Below are positions 31,361 to 43,835 of a stretch of DNA of 64,000 nucleotides, one piece after another. Each line of letters begins with the position of its first letter. The first letter of the stretch is position 1. Source of the DNA: Eudorina sp. 2006-703-Eu-15 (Eukaryota; Chlorophyta; Chlorophyceae; Chlamydomonadales; Volvocaceae); the NCBI GenBank assembly GCA_003117195.1, contig BDSI01000006.1, forward strand, positions 2,007,382 to 2,071,381. The letters run 5' to 3'. The position numbers and the translations under genes are program-made. Under the pieces are notes generated by a model that made no database searches, had not been told where the DNA came from, and saw nothing but the letters and a program-made list of their open reading frames with translations.

Positions 31361-34300
31361 CGCCCTAACGTCCCTGACACCCTGACATCAACTTCTCTTC
31401 ACCGTCTGCTGCTGCGCCAACGGCTTGCCGCCTACAAATCTGCGCCCATGCGGTTGCAGTCCTATGTGGTCCTTTGATCATCACCGCCACCTTGGACCGC
31501 CGCCGCCGCCGCCGCTTCCGCCAAAACATGACGTCTTGGCTACCATTCGTAATCGACCACGGATGCGGGCAACTCGCACCGCACCGCACCTCAGCGCGCG
31601 TCGCTCCGCGGAGGAGGGCGCTGAACTAGCTGGGCGGGAAATGCGCTAGGAACGAACGATTCATAGCATCGTAAGGGGGGAGGCGAAATCCGTGGCGGCG
31701 GCGGCGGCGGCGCGGCAGCCGACGAACAGCCGTGCCGCTGTCGCTGGGATCTGCGGGCCCCGCTCGGTCGGCCACCAAGAGGTGGGCGCACACGGTTTCG
31801 TGTCCGGGCGACAGATAGCGGCGACAGACACCGGACACGGGACCACATGCGGAGGCGGCACGACATGAACGCCGTAAATTGACGTATCTCTAGGTGTACG
31901 AATAAGAATTTCCTGGACTGATTTGCTCTTGGATCAGGGGCACCGCATCACGCACTCCCCCCTCAGAGGACGACCCTCCCCTCCCTCCCCGCCCAACGCA
32001 ATGTGCGCGCTTGGTTCCGCTGCACCCCACCGCGACGCAAACCATCAACACAACAGGTGCCGGTCAGGCAGGCAGACAGGGTATACGCTAAGAACGAATA
32101 AAAAAGACCACACCGATGCAGCACACACGAGCAGAAGCACAGCAGGCGGGCGGCCTGCGCGCCTTTCCGGGCAGCCGCATGCGTCCCGAAGGCACCAGCG
32201 GGCTGGCCGCCTGTCTGTGCGGGCTCTGGAGAGCAGCCCCGGAGCGGCCGTGGGGGTGCCCACTGCCCGCAGGCTAGGGCGCTGGGGGCGCTGAGGAGGG
32301 AGGGGGTCCCTGCAAGACCCGGCGCCCCGCAGCGACCCCGTGTCATGTCGATATCGTGTCCATCCGACCCGACGCGGCGCCGAGGGCGTTGCGCGCCATT
32401 ATTGGCCAGCGAAGAAGCCCGCGTGTTTAGCGAGCAGCCCGTGTGTATATGTTGTATGTGTATGTGTGCGTAATAAGAAACCGAGTCGAACAATGTGTTT
32501 TGTGTGTGTGTGCGTATGGCACCAAACATCAAAACAGGCAAGAACCAACCTTTGAAGCGGCGCATCGACCCAGAAGCAACACAAACAGCTTCCCGCAACC
32601 ACCGGCCCTAAGGAGACTCGGCGCTGAGGCGCTCCGGGAAGAGGGCCCCACAGGAGGGCTGCCTCTCTCTTGACAGACCCCCACGCGACGACGACGACGA
32701 CGACGACAAGCAGGAGTACAAAGTACGACAGGCGCCGCACACTCCCGCAATGGCCTTGCAGGGCACACACGGCGTACATGTTACGCTTCCGACGGCCCCC
32801 TGGGCCCTATCCCTCCACGGCCTCTCCTGCCACGGCCTCTCCTGCCACGGCCTCTCCCGCCCCGCCAGCATATTAGCAGTGGGAGCCAAGCACATTAAGC
32901 GCGGGTGTCCCCCAGCAAGCAGCGGCACAGAAACAAAGTACCCTGGCGTTTTCCACCCCCGCCTGACCTTGTTACGCCACACCGGCCTGCCTTGACGAGC
33001 CGGCAAAGTGTTGTTCACCGATCATGAATTATTTGAATTATTTCGGAACCGCTACACATCTCCTTTTGCCCAAAAGACATCTGAACCTCCAAAAGTGTGC
33101 TCGAACCCTCCCCACCCCCACCACCAACACTTCCAGAGGCCCGCAAAGGGCGGCGGCGGCGACCGACCAGGCACAGTCTCCCAGTCCGTCACATTCTGAC
33201 AGCAAGCACTCATTTCTTGACACGCCCCACAAACGACCTCGTGAACATCGTTGGTTGTACGGCGGCACGTGCGGTTAACTGCCCACGCACAAGACGCACG
33301 CAGCAGGGCCGGCGGCGGACATCTCCCGTAAGACATGTCGGCCACTCCAAGGTGATGTCGGTCAGTCCAGGGTCGGGGCGGGGATGACGGCGGCAAGTTC
33401 TTTCTCTCTCTCTCTCTCTCGGAGAACAGTCCGCCGGGGCGGGGCGGGGTGGGGTGGGGTAGGCCTCCCGGCTGCGGTTTCCTGACGCCCTCCGGGGATA
33501 TGAATATAAAACAACAACAAATCCAGGACGAGCCCCCGCGCACCCAGGGCCATCGTGGAGCGCTGACTTGCTCCAGGGGTGTGTGTGCAACGGGTGTTCC
33601 CCCCCCCACACACACACACGCACACGCACGCACGCTCCCCGCCTCCGGCCCCCCATATCCCCCCCTCGGAACGATGGCAGTGTGTCGCCAGTCACCACTG
33701 ACAAATATTCCGCCGGGGCGCGATACCAAAACAAAACGGCCGTCCCGCGCGGCTCGGCCCTCCGCCAACCCCACATACAGCTCCCCCAATGAACGGATCA
33801 AAACATGTCGGGTTCCGAGCAGTGGTCGATATGACGGCATCTTGCGAGGCGCTACTAGAGCGGCCGCCGCAACCGGGTCAAGTTCTGCCGGGCGGGCAAT
33901 GCGAACGGCTGCAGCTGCGTTTGAGGGCCCCCGTAAGCCGAACAGATCGTTAGGCAATAGGCTTCACACGACGTGGAGAAAGGCCCCTGCGCACCTGGGC
34001 TCGGTCGGTCGGTCGGGTTCCTTTGCTAAACACACACACACGGGCACACACACACGCGCGAGAGAGAGAGAAGGAGAGGGCGCAGCGAAAAAGCGGCGGG
34101 TGGCCTCCGCTGCAGGGCGCAGCGCCCACCCCCCCGCGGCCTTCAGCTCGCCGCAGCAGCGACCACAGAGTCGCAGCGGGTGCGGGTGGGGGGGGGACTG
34201 CGGGGCGGCAGCGAGCTGCTCGACAGCAGGTGGCTGGATCCGTTCCGCAGGGGTCCCGCCAGCATCGCGACAACGTTCGGATCATCCACGCAGCACAGCG

Positions 34301-36712
34301 CAGCACACAGCATGGCGGGCGTGCGGTCACGCGGCCGGGGCAGCAGAACCCGCACCCGCCGGCGTCCTTCAGCGCCATCGCCACCGCCACGCCCCCGGCA
34401 ACCGCCCCACAGCGCTGAAGCCCCAACCAAACCAGCTCCCGCCGCAGCCTGCGGTCTACTCACACCGCAGCCTTTTCAATTCCTTTAGGGTCGGTATCTA
34501 GGGTCAACACCCTCAACCCTTGATAAGCATTATTGTCATATTATATGCATACGGGCATTTGCAGGGCGCTGCCGTGCCCCTGCCACGTCCCTCCTCGTCA
34601 GCCTTGACAACGCAGCTACGCGGGCGCGCCTCGCGGGTCCCGGGTGTCCGCACCGCGATCGCAACGGCCAGGGGCCGCAGACGAACCGCGCACGCTGTCA
34701 GCGTCACACCACCCCCACCTCGGCCCCCTCCCCCCTCGCACCCGGGTACGACGGCAGAACACAGAAGCGGCCCAAGGGGCGACAGACCACATGCTGGCTG
34801 ACGCGGGCCTGCCGCTCGCGGACACGCCGCGCCGCGCAACGCTTCGGAGGGGCGCCCACAGGCGCTGCGCTGCGCTGCGCTGTGCTGCGCACCGCACACG
34901 CGACCCGGGGACGTGCGCGTCAAGTGTCCGCAAACCCTCACCCCTCACCCCCGCCGTCCATGTCCACCCCCCTCTCTTTGCGATCCCCGAATTGCAGGAC
35001 GCCGGTCTAAGCCCTCGTGCCACGGAGCCCTCCCTCCCTCCCGCCCTTCCCCCCGGACGCCCTCTCGCGTGGAGGCACATCCCAGTGCGGCAGCCCCTCG
35101 CCAGGGCATTGCACATCCTAGTACGCGCCCCCCTAGTATGCGCCCTGGGCGCTCACCGCCGAGTGTGTAACCACCATTTTCATAGTCCGCGCGCGCGACC
35201 CTTCCTTGCAGTCCGCAGTGCGCTGCTGTGTCTCAGCGGTGCAGCTCCCGACCCCGCGAAAGAGGACGAGGTGATGACGTTGCTAGCGTTGCTGACGAGG
35301 ATGACGATGACGATGACGGGCACACGACCCACCGCCACCGAGCCCATGCACACACCCCTTTTGCAATTCTAAACACACCCCTTTCCCTCCACCAATGGGC
35401 ACCAATGTGGCCTCCGCCTCACTGCTTGTGCTGGCCCAGCCCATCCATCATCAAGCCGCCGCCGATCATCCGTACACCGTACACAAAAGTCGTACACGCC
35501 GTACAACATTCGAGGACACCCCAGGCCTCTCTTCGTGAGCATTTCCATAACGCCGCTTTGATCGCCCCATCGGGGGAGGCGGCAGCGGGCAGCGTGAGCA
35601 AGGTCAGTCATGGGGCCCCGCCGGCATCAGCGTCGGTTCGGTTCGGTCCGAGCCGGCCTACCCTGCGGGCACATGCTGCGGATCCGGATCCGGATCCAGG
35701 CCTTGGGGGCCGATGCGGACGGGGCAGGTGCGTCGGTAAGCCGTACCAGTTCCTGTCTGTCTGTCTGTCTGCCTGCATCAAGGAACACGTAACAAGCGCC
35801 AACCTGCCTTTATCAGTGCTGTGTACGAGATGTTTCGAGTCGCAACTCCCTCTCCCTTAATGGCATCCATCCATCCATCCATCCATCCATCCATCCATCC
35901 ATCCATCCTCCACCCCCCGTCGTCATGCATACGTCCAGTCGTGCCCACCACCCCACCCCACCCCACCCCACCCCACCCCCATAAGCCCCCACTCGGAGGA
36001 CCGGCCCCCCCTGGGGTGGGCACACCGGGCATACCGGTATGGGTGCAGCCATCGCTTCCATCGCCGGTTTGGGCTTTGGGCCCAACCTTCATGTACACAC
36101 ACACAATACACACACATACATACACACGTACACATGCTAAATATTGTCAGGCAGGTTTCCTCCATCAAACAGATTTCCACATTCCACTGAATCCCTCACC
36201 CCTCTCACTCACCCCCCTCACCCACCCCCCTCGTGAGCCGCGCCCGCACGTCTCGTGTCGTGCCGTGTCGAGGAGTCCATCGGCCCCATCCGCACCCCCC
36301 ACCCCACCCCGTCACCAATACGTATACGCACCGGGTAGCACCACTGGGTACAAGTACTGCATGTTTGACTCATTCCGCGCTCGTCATGACGGCTCCGCGC
36401 GGGCCCACCCACCCTCCCTCCCCCCTTCCCTCCCCCCCTCCCTCCCCCCCTCCCTCCCCGCCATGAACGCCGCCTCTCTTGGGCAGTGTTGGGATCCCCC
36501 GCTGGAGGCTGTTATGGGTGCATGTGTGCTCTTGTGTGTTTGCTCAAACCCGCGTCATGGCGGCACACACACACACACACACACGGGGGCCACGGGAGGC
36601 CTCCCCGAGTGCGCCCCCGGAGCCAGGCAGGCAGGCAGGCACCCAGGCAGGAGATGCCGACAGGGCAGGGCGACTGGCACCCACCGCTCCCCGGGCCCCC
36701 TCGCCCCGCTCC
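31361..36712. other. Intergenic stretch without a supported gene, 3' side of the SBP-box gene
   Basis: No splice-consistent or domain-bearing frame was found. It holds a CCACGGCCTCTCCTG triplicate (32815-32860), a TC run (33402-33420), a CA/CG run (33607-33632), a GGATCC run (35678-35700), a CATC run (35864-35908), a CCCCA run (35940-35982), CCCTCC tracts (36412-36462) and a short CA run (36566-36583). The minus-strand frame near 33,660-33,957 is gene-like in composition but not recognisable. Confidence 0.55.
35864..35982 (+). repeat. (CATC)n and (CCCCA)n runs
   Basis: About eleven CATC units at 35864-35908 are followed, after 30 bases, by CCCCA units at 35940-35982. Confidence 0.92.
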
Positions 36713-39700
36713 TCACTGCACCCCCAGGTGGGGGTGAAACCCCATCTCGTGCAGCCGCTCCATCAGACCCTTCAGGTGGACCGCCGGGGCCGCGCCGCCG
36801 CCGACGACGACGTTGCCGCTGTGTTTGTTGCTGCCATCCGCCCTTGTCCCGACCCCAGCCTCCCGCCTCGCGTCGCCGTACGCCCGGGTCACCTGCGGCC
36901 TAGCCTCCGCCGGCAGTGGCGCCGCTGCCGCCGCCGCCATCGCCGCCGCCCGCTTGAGCAGCAGACCCATCTGCAGGCCACCGCCACCACCGCCACCACC
37001 GCCGCCGCTGCCGCCGTCCGGATGCGGCGAGTTATCCTGCGGCGGCCCCAGCAGCAGCAGCAGCCGGTGCAGGAGCTGTGCGTGCAGCGACGACTGTTCC
37101 AGCTGGCGGGCAGCCACCTGCTCCTCCTCCAATGGGTGGCAGGAGGAGGAGGCGGGCTGCGCCCCGGGGAAGAACCTCGGCTGCTGCTGCTGCTGCTGCT
37201 GCGGCGGCGGCGGTTGGGGATGCAGCAGCTGCAGCGGCGGCTCATCGTCGCACTGCTGGTGGTGGTACGACAACCGGAGGTTGGTCACCGTCAGGTCAAC
37301 ATCACTGTCGTACGGCGAAACGTCATGCGGCGCACGCAGCTGTTGGTGCTGCTGCTGCTGCCGCAGCCGCTGATGCAGCAGTAGCAAGACCTTGTCGTCG
37401 AAGACGCTGCTGGCGCCGCCGCCGCCGCCGCAGAGCTGGCTGCTGGGGCCTGGCGGTGCCGCGCCCCGCCCGCCCGCCACTTGCGGCGGCGGCGGCGCCT
37501 CCGCGAGATCCAGCACGGGCATGGCGCGCATGGGTGCCTCGCGCACAGACGGCGCCAGGGGGGGTTGGAGGTACGCCGCTGAGGGCAACCTGGTGGTGTC
37601 CAGGGGGCCGGCGGCGAGCAGAGCGCCGGCTCCCGCGGAAAGCCTCGCCGCCCCCGTACCCAAGGGCACCTGACCGGCCGCCAGCCGCACCGCCGTCGCC
37701 GGGAGCGATTCCTCCCGCAGGCGGTGGTCCAACAGCGGCAAGTCGTCCTCATACAGCGAGTGGGGCGCCGCGCCGCCGCCGCCGCCGCGGCGGGAATCGA
37801 GGCTCGCAAGGAGCAGGCGCAGCGCCCTCGCCACCGCCGCTGTCGTGGCGTCGCCGTCCCCGGGTGCATCCCGCCGTTGGGCAGCCTCCCGGATGGGGCC
37901 GGCGACCGCGCCGCCCTCGCCCCGCGCCGGCTGGACCCCGAACGGCAACCGCCGCGCGAAGTCGTGCTCCTGCGGGCCCGGCTCCTCGGCCGGCGCGACG
38001 GGCGGGGGAGCAGGGGCAGCCGGTCCGGATCTGATCAGGTCGAGATCCCGATCCAGATCCAATGCCAGATCCGATCTGGGTCGGTGAAGCCCCCCGAGCT
38101 GCAGCAGCCGCTGTATCGCCCCGGATGCGTCCACCAGGCGATGGCCCTCGGCACCAAGCACCTGATCCAGGCCGGCCTGCCGTTCGTCGCCCCGCCCCGC
38201 ACTCCAAGCCCTGACTCGGTCCCAGGGGAGCGATGCGCCCGGGCCCCGGGCAGGCGGCGACCAGGCTGCGGCGGGGCCGAGCAGCCCCGAGGACGCCATC
38301 CTCCCCCCCACTTCGGCTTCGGCCGCCAGGGCGCTACGGCCGCCACCGCCGGCGGCATACATGGTCTGCAGCAGCAGCGCCTCAAGGTGACTGCGGACTG
38401 CAGCCTGCCCTGCGGCCTCCCCTCGGGCTCCCGGGCCCGTCGCCGGCTGCAGGCTCGCGGCCCAGCCCACGTCACCCATGCCGCGATGTGCCGTCCATGC
38501 GTCCGCACCGCCGCCGCCACCGCCGCCGCTGACCCCCAGCTGGTGCAGCTCCTGAAGGAGCCCGGCCGCGCCGGCGACCGCCATCAGTCCCGGCCTGAGC
38601 TGCCCAAGCTCTTGGGGCCTCATCCCGCCGAGCACCTGGGCGGCCTCGCGACCCATGGGTTTGTTGTACGGCAGCGGAACTCCCTGGGCCCGGGATGCGG
38701 CGGCGCCGGCACTGGCCCCCGCGGCCGCCGCCGGGGTGTATGGCCCGCTGCCCTGCGGTGCAGTGCTCGCGGAGCCCGGGCGGCTGGAGACGGAGTCCAT
38801 TCGCATCAGCTGCACCTGCGGGTGACCATCGTCCCAGGAGGAGAGGCTGCTGGCAGGGCCGCCCCCCGTGCCGCAGCCGTCGTTGCTGCCGTTGGCGCCC
38901 CGCGGGCCGCCCCCGCCCTGGACTCGGAGCGGGTGTTGGTGCCCGGAAGCTGCCGCGGCGGCGGATGCAGCGCCGCTGCCACCTGCTGCGGCGGCGAGGG
39001 CTGCACATTGCAGCGCCAGAATGCCCTGTGTGAGGGATGGGGAGGGAGGCGTCGAGAAAGGAGGACGGAGGGAGGGAGGGAGGGAGAGATATAGGAGGTG
39101 GGTGAGGAAGTGAGCAAATGAATGGATGAATGAATGAGTGGGTGCGAGGGAGGTGCCACACGAACAACAGCGACAACACCAACACCGGGTTCGTGTGTTG
39201 TCCACATGAGATTGCCACGGCCTGCTTCATCCCCCTATCCCTAAACCTTAACCCCCTAAAGGGCGGGCACCTGCGCCTTCAGTGGGTCCGACAGCTGTGC
39301 CAGCACGCTTGGTCCGCTGGCATGCAACGAGGCCGGGGGCGGGGCCCGGGGCGGCGGTTGCGGCGTGGCTCCACTCCCCGGCGCCCCCTTGCTCCTCTTG
39401 GCCGCCGTGTGGACGCCCGCGTCCTGGAGGGAGAGAGGGGGACCCGAGGGGGAGGAGGGGGAGGCTGTGGGGCGGCAGGGTGGTGTCTGACCCACGCGGT
39501 GCCAGTGCCGTCAGCGTCAGCCGTCGACCGTCATGATTGATTGCAATGTGATCGGGGCGCGGCTGGGACGCGTCCACTCACCCGCGCTCAGCCCGGGTTC
39601 CGGGTGCGGCTGGCATCCATAACAACAGGGTGCGTGCGCGGGTTGGCTGGCAGCAAGGACCAGCGTGGGAGCTGGAGTGGGACGGGTCTGAGGTTATAAG

Positions 39701-40937
39701 GATATTGTAGACATGATTATGCTGCGCTTCTGCCAGAGCAAATATTTATACTACCGATGCTGCCAGAGCAAAGTCTGGGTTCAGGGGAACTCACCGGGGC
39801 GTAATCCTCGTCAGCGGGGTCGTCATGGCCGTCGTACTCGTTATCGCACAGCCGCTTCATGCCGGGGCCACCAAATCCTCGAGATCGCAAACCGCCGCTG
39901 GCGCGCATCGTGGCGCGCTCGGCCTGTTCGGTCTGCTGTCGCCGTTTGTCGCTACGGGCTTGCCGTGTGCGCTCCAGTTTGTCGTTGCAAGTCCTGCAGG
40001 TACGACACAGGAGGCATGGTCAGCCATGGCTAGCGTCCGAAAAGATAGTTCTCATATCCCGAACCCCATGTAGATAATGGTTCCAACGATTGCAGGCGAA
40101 CGTGCGCCCTGTCCGGCACAACTTGACTACGGCACAACTCGACGGACCCGTTGCCGCCCTGATGAACACAGCTGAGTGACTTTATGTTGTACACAATTTC
40201 AGGCAACCTCGAGGGCTATCATTGCTATGCCTGCCTCGACCTTCCGTGTTCACGGATACCAGGACATTATGCAATGTCACTCGAAAAATGATGAGCCTCC
40301 GCGAGCATGTCCAGTGCCAACGCTCTCCAACAATAAATGACAATTATATGCATTTAATGGCAAATGGATTGCGCACGCTCAAATCGTCCCGAAAACTGTT
40401 CGTCCACTAGCAGTCTGTAACGTTAGACCCGCACCTGCGAAGTCCCTCAAACTGGGAAACATCGTGAAATTTGGAGCACTGGTCACAAAAGCGAACGTTA
40501 CGTCCATCCATTTGAAGCGACGGAGCCTTAAGATGTCGTTCGCAAACCCGGTATCGTTGAAAATATTTGCGCGCCTGCGTTAGGTCAGCACCGCAGCCAT
40601 CCACCTGTGCACAATCAGGGTACAGACGATAGCGTGAAGAGCGTGATCCGTGTACTGTGCCCCGTTACGTCACAAACAACGACGCACGCAACCTAGCGTC
40701 TGAACACAACATTCAAGAGAATAAAATAAGCAGACATTTTCGAGAACACAACAGAAATTTCCGTTGCAACTGGGCTCACAATTGGAATGACCGCACCTGA
40801 CACTTAAGAGGCCGTCTTGCGGGTTTGCAGCGGCGAGCACTTTCCTCATTCTCATCCTCCTCAGACATTAATTCGGGCTCTCTGAGCTTGCCCGTCGCGG
40901 GTGGGCCAGCCATTTTGGTCGCGGCGTCCAAGTCCAT
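36713..40937 (-). CDS. SBP-box transcription factor
   Basis: Exons (minus): 40797-40937 (start ATG at 40937), 40435-40604, 39795-39993, 39271-39423 and 36713-39025 (TGA 36713-36715), giving 991 residues with every phase in agreement. The SBP domain is split over the first three exons: the first ends in KCQ, the second opens VDGCGADL, and the third restores LRRTCNDKLERT. All eight zinc ligands are present: CQVDGC, then YRVCERH, then RFCDQCSKFH, then RRTC. The basic stretch KLERTRQARSDKRRQQ ends the domain and should serve as nuclear signal. SBP proteins bind GTAC-core DNA in the nucleus of green algae and plants. The first exon is acidic before the domain (MSEEDENEESARR). The large last exon is Gln/Gly/Ala/Pro-rich with no domain I recognise. 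No ankyrin repeats are visible, so it does not look like the copper regulator CRR1. Function beyond DNA binding is unknown. Confidence 0.93.
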
Positions 40938-42894
40938 GGAGGCTTGACAGTCCTGCTTGACTTCGGGCTCCGGCGGAGCAGCTATGCTTACTGTCGGCGC
41001 ATATGCACATCATACAGTAGTGGTCTGGTCAAATAGGTACTCATGAATTTGTGTTCAATTCATCCCAGGCGCCACGGCACGTCAGAGCGGCAGCGCAACA
41101 AACGCACCGTGTCCTGCACCAGTGCAGTCCTCCATTAGCGATAGGTCACAACCGTGAAATGCGGTGACAATTTCAAGGCTGGAAGGTTTTGTCCATAGAA
41201 AGCCTATTAACAAAGACTTTTGATTCGTAATTACAGCTTTGCATCTGATAAATAGTAAAAATTATAGAACAACTGCGTCCACCGCGGCTTCCTAGTTGCC
41301 CAAACTTACTATAGCACTTTTTCTCGTACGGCCCGACCAGCACAGCCACGCTGCAGCTGACCGGTCGAAATTAGTTCTCGACAGAGGTAAACATGAGGAC
41401 TGGATACAAATATAACGAAATGGCTTACAGATAGATACAGGCAGACTTTCACTTCTACCTCGGTAAAAAAGTTATTGCAGACCTGTTCAAGATCAATTGA
41501 ATATAAGCATAATTGGCATTGTAATTTAAATTACCACTTGAGAAAAGGCCAGGTGTACTTGTAATAATGCTTATTGCAAGCAGCAGTACAGCACAAGGGC
41601 AAGGGGCGACTCGCATGGGCATTTTGATGTCTATGTGACCTTCCTGTCAGCATAACACTTGCGGAATAACGCTGTAGTACACATTCCCTTGCGTACCGGT
41701 CGATGCCCGCTGGTAACTTTACTAACTATTTTACCGGGCGCGCCGATACGGGCATTCATCAAGCTGCTTCCTGTACACTATAAGGGTATAATGAGTTATT
41801 TTAGCATGCGTAATATCTCACAAATTGTGGGACTCATTCTGGATATAACGGGCGGAACGCGGCAATGCACCAAAGACCTACACAGGCTACACTATGCCGT
41901 CAAAACACATTTGCTCCTCGGCTCAATAAAATTTTTGCTGTCTTTGATGCCAAGCGATTCAACGCGAGTACTTGTATTCGCTCTGTCGATAACTCTAGTA
42001 CTCTGAGTTTGTACCCAGCTCGTTCCTGGGAAAACAGCTCGTGTCAATCTACTGTATTGCATCGGCGCGGCACTGCACATCGAATTCGAATTTTTATCAC
42101 TGGTCCAATCCAATTGTTGCGCACTACCGTATTGCCGTTAAATAAACGTCGCATTCGTGCTTCTTGGGGCAACGGTTCAAAGTACGCAGCGCCAATTCTG
42201 CATGTAGCATCGCGGAGTGCTCTGCTGATCTGCCAGCACGTAAGGCTGCCCCAACATAATGCGTCCCTTTGCCCAACCCGCGGGCTTTACCGACGTCGTA
42301 CCAGGAACAGCTGGGCGGTACATCGTATGAAAAGATGGCACCTTAAGGAACGCGATGTCAATATCAATACCCCGAACATCTCTCCGGAATGAGGCTGCGA
42401 GCGGGCCGCTGTCCATCGGCGGCAGCCAGCTTCCCGACAACGACAACGACATATGTACTTCTCATCCGAGCGCGGATGTTGAGCGACGGTCGATGGATGT
42501 TGCCCGGCATGCGATAACATGATGCCCATGACGGCGCAGCAGTATCGATGTGTCCATTCCTCGCGCAAAGGGGCGGCTGTTGTGGTGCGAGGACTACGAC
42601 ATGGCTGCGCACGTGCGCAGTCTTGAACGCAATCCAAATATGGACACGGACACGCCATTACACAGCACACATCCGTTTGGCAACAGCCGGGGCGACATGG
42701 GGTCGCTTCAACAGCAGTAACATGGCTCTCGAGAGCCCGTGTGACAACATGGTCGGCAACGAACGCCCCGACACCCCAGCAAGGTCCCGTACTACATTGT
42801 CCAGCCACAAGCAATAACATGTCTCACGTTTAAAGCGTACATGCGCGACGCGTATCAAATGACCGCTCACACCACCATTTTCGTGTGCGTTCAC

Positions 42895-42930
42895 GGTACG
42901 GGATGTACGGTATGTACGATATGTACGTCA
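42895..42930 (+). repeat. ATGTACG-type tandem words
   Basis: GGTACGG, ATGTACGG, TATGTACG and ATATGTACG follow each other within 36 bases. Confidence 0.7.
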
Positions 42931-43763
42931 GTAGCAGAAATAGTCGGCCAATCACCCGCAGCAGTCGCATGACCGTGAGCGTACAGGTGCACATTTCACA
43001 TATTAATGTAAATTAATTACCTGCTGCGTGGCCGCAAACAACAAAGCGGGCCGGTGCTCGACAGATGCAGCAACCCCTCCATTTCACCCCGTGGGCCTAG
43101 AACATGGCGAGTAGCAGATTGTAGATAGACCCCGCCCGCCCCGCCTGCCCCAACGAGCGCGAACCTGCAATTGAAAGGGCGTCAATCGAAAGCGTTTATA
43201 GTGCGGATGGGATACGGCAACTCGGTCGACTCCGTGAGAATCGAAATCGTATCGTTGGAAATTGCGGATCAGAACGCCCGAGTGCTTAATACGTTCCCGG
43301 GCCTTGTACACAAGGCAAGGACGCGACGCGGATCGTGTCGCTGAGTCCTCCAGAGTCCATTACGTACGACGACATCGGCGTGGCTGATGCGGGCCCCCGG
43401 TGGTGATGCAGGTCATCGATGCGCTTGCGGTGCTGGCTTGGTGCGGGGGGAGGGGGGAGGGGGGAGGGTTTGTAACTGTAACATGTAAACTATATAAAAT
43501 CACGTAGCTGGCTGCGAGGAGACTTTTGACGGTGTTATAGTAATGGTAAGTGCTTTCCAAAATATAATGAAAGCTCGCGAGCGTCGCAACGAGGCGTACG
43601 GCACAGGGGCACAGGTGGGCCCCGTCCGCCCATCTGGGGATCAGGCGCTCACCCCGTGCCTGACCAGCCCGACTTGATTCCAGCTCTTCCGACCGTGGAG
43701 TTGTCGACGCTGGCTGAAACTCGTGCACTCCGAATATATGGCTTGTGCACTGTGGACGAAGGA

Positions 43764-43835
43764 ACGTTACAGCGGACCCCGAAAAGGGATCAACGGTGTA
43801 TACCAGGGCAAGCCCAAGCAGGCCCCACCCTGGAT
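43764..43835 (-). repeat. Dispersed repeat copy B
   Basis: The minus strand here carries GGTGGGGCCTGCTTGGGCTT then GCCCTGGTATACACCGTTGA, matching the plus strand at 27515-27575. The two copies sit about 16 kb apart in opposite orientation. Confidence 0.7.

Noticed and set aside
37078..39094. Plus-strand frames of 318 and 456 residues opposite the SBP gene
   Set aside because: Mirror frames of a GC-rich exon; no domain and Arg/Ala/Pro-rich composition.
39026..39205. N-terminal 60 residues (MDNTRTRC start) of the long SBP-gene last-exon frame
   Set aside because: A good acceptor (CACACAG) at 39026 and the matching phase of exon 39271-39423 show that this part is intron.
41659..42392. Plus-strand frames of 115 and 175 residues in the AT-richer island
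   Set aside because: No recognisable domain, overlapping frames on both strands and no splice context; kept only as possible but unsupported.
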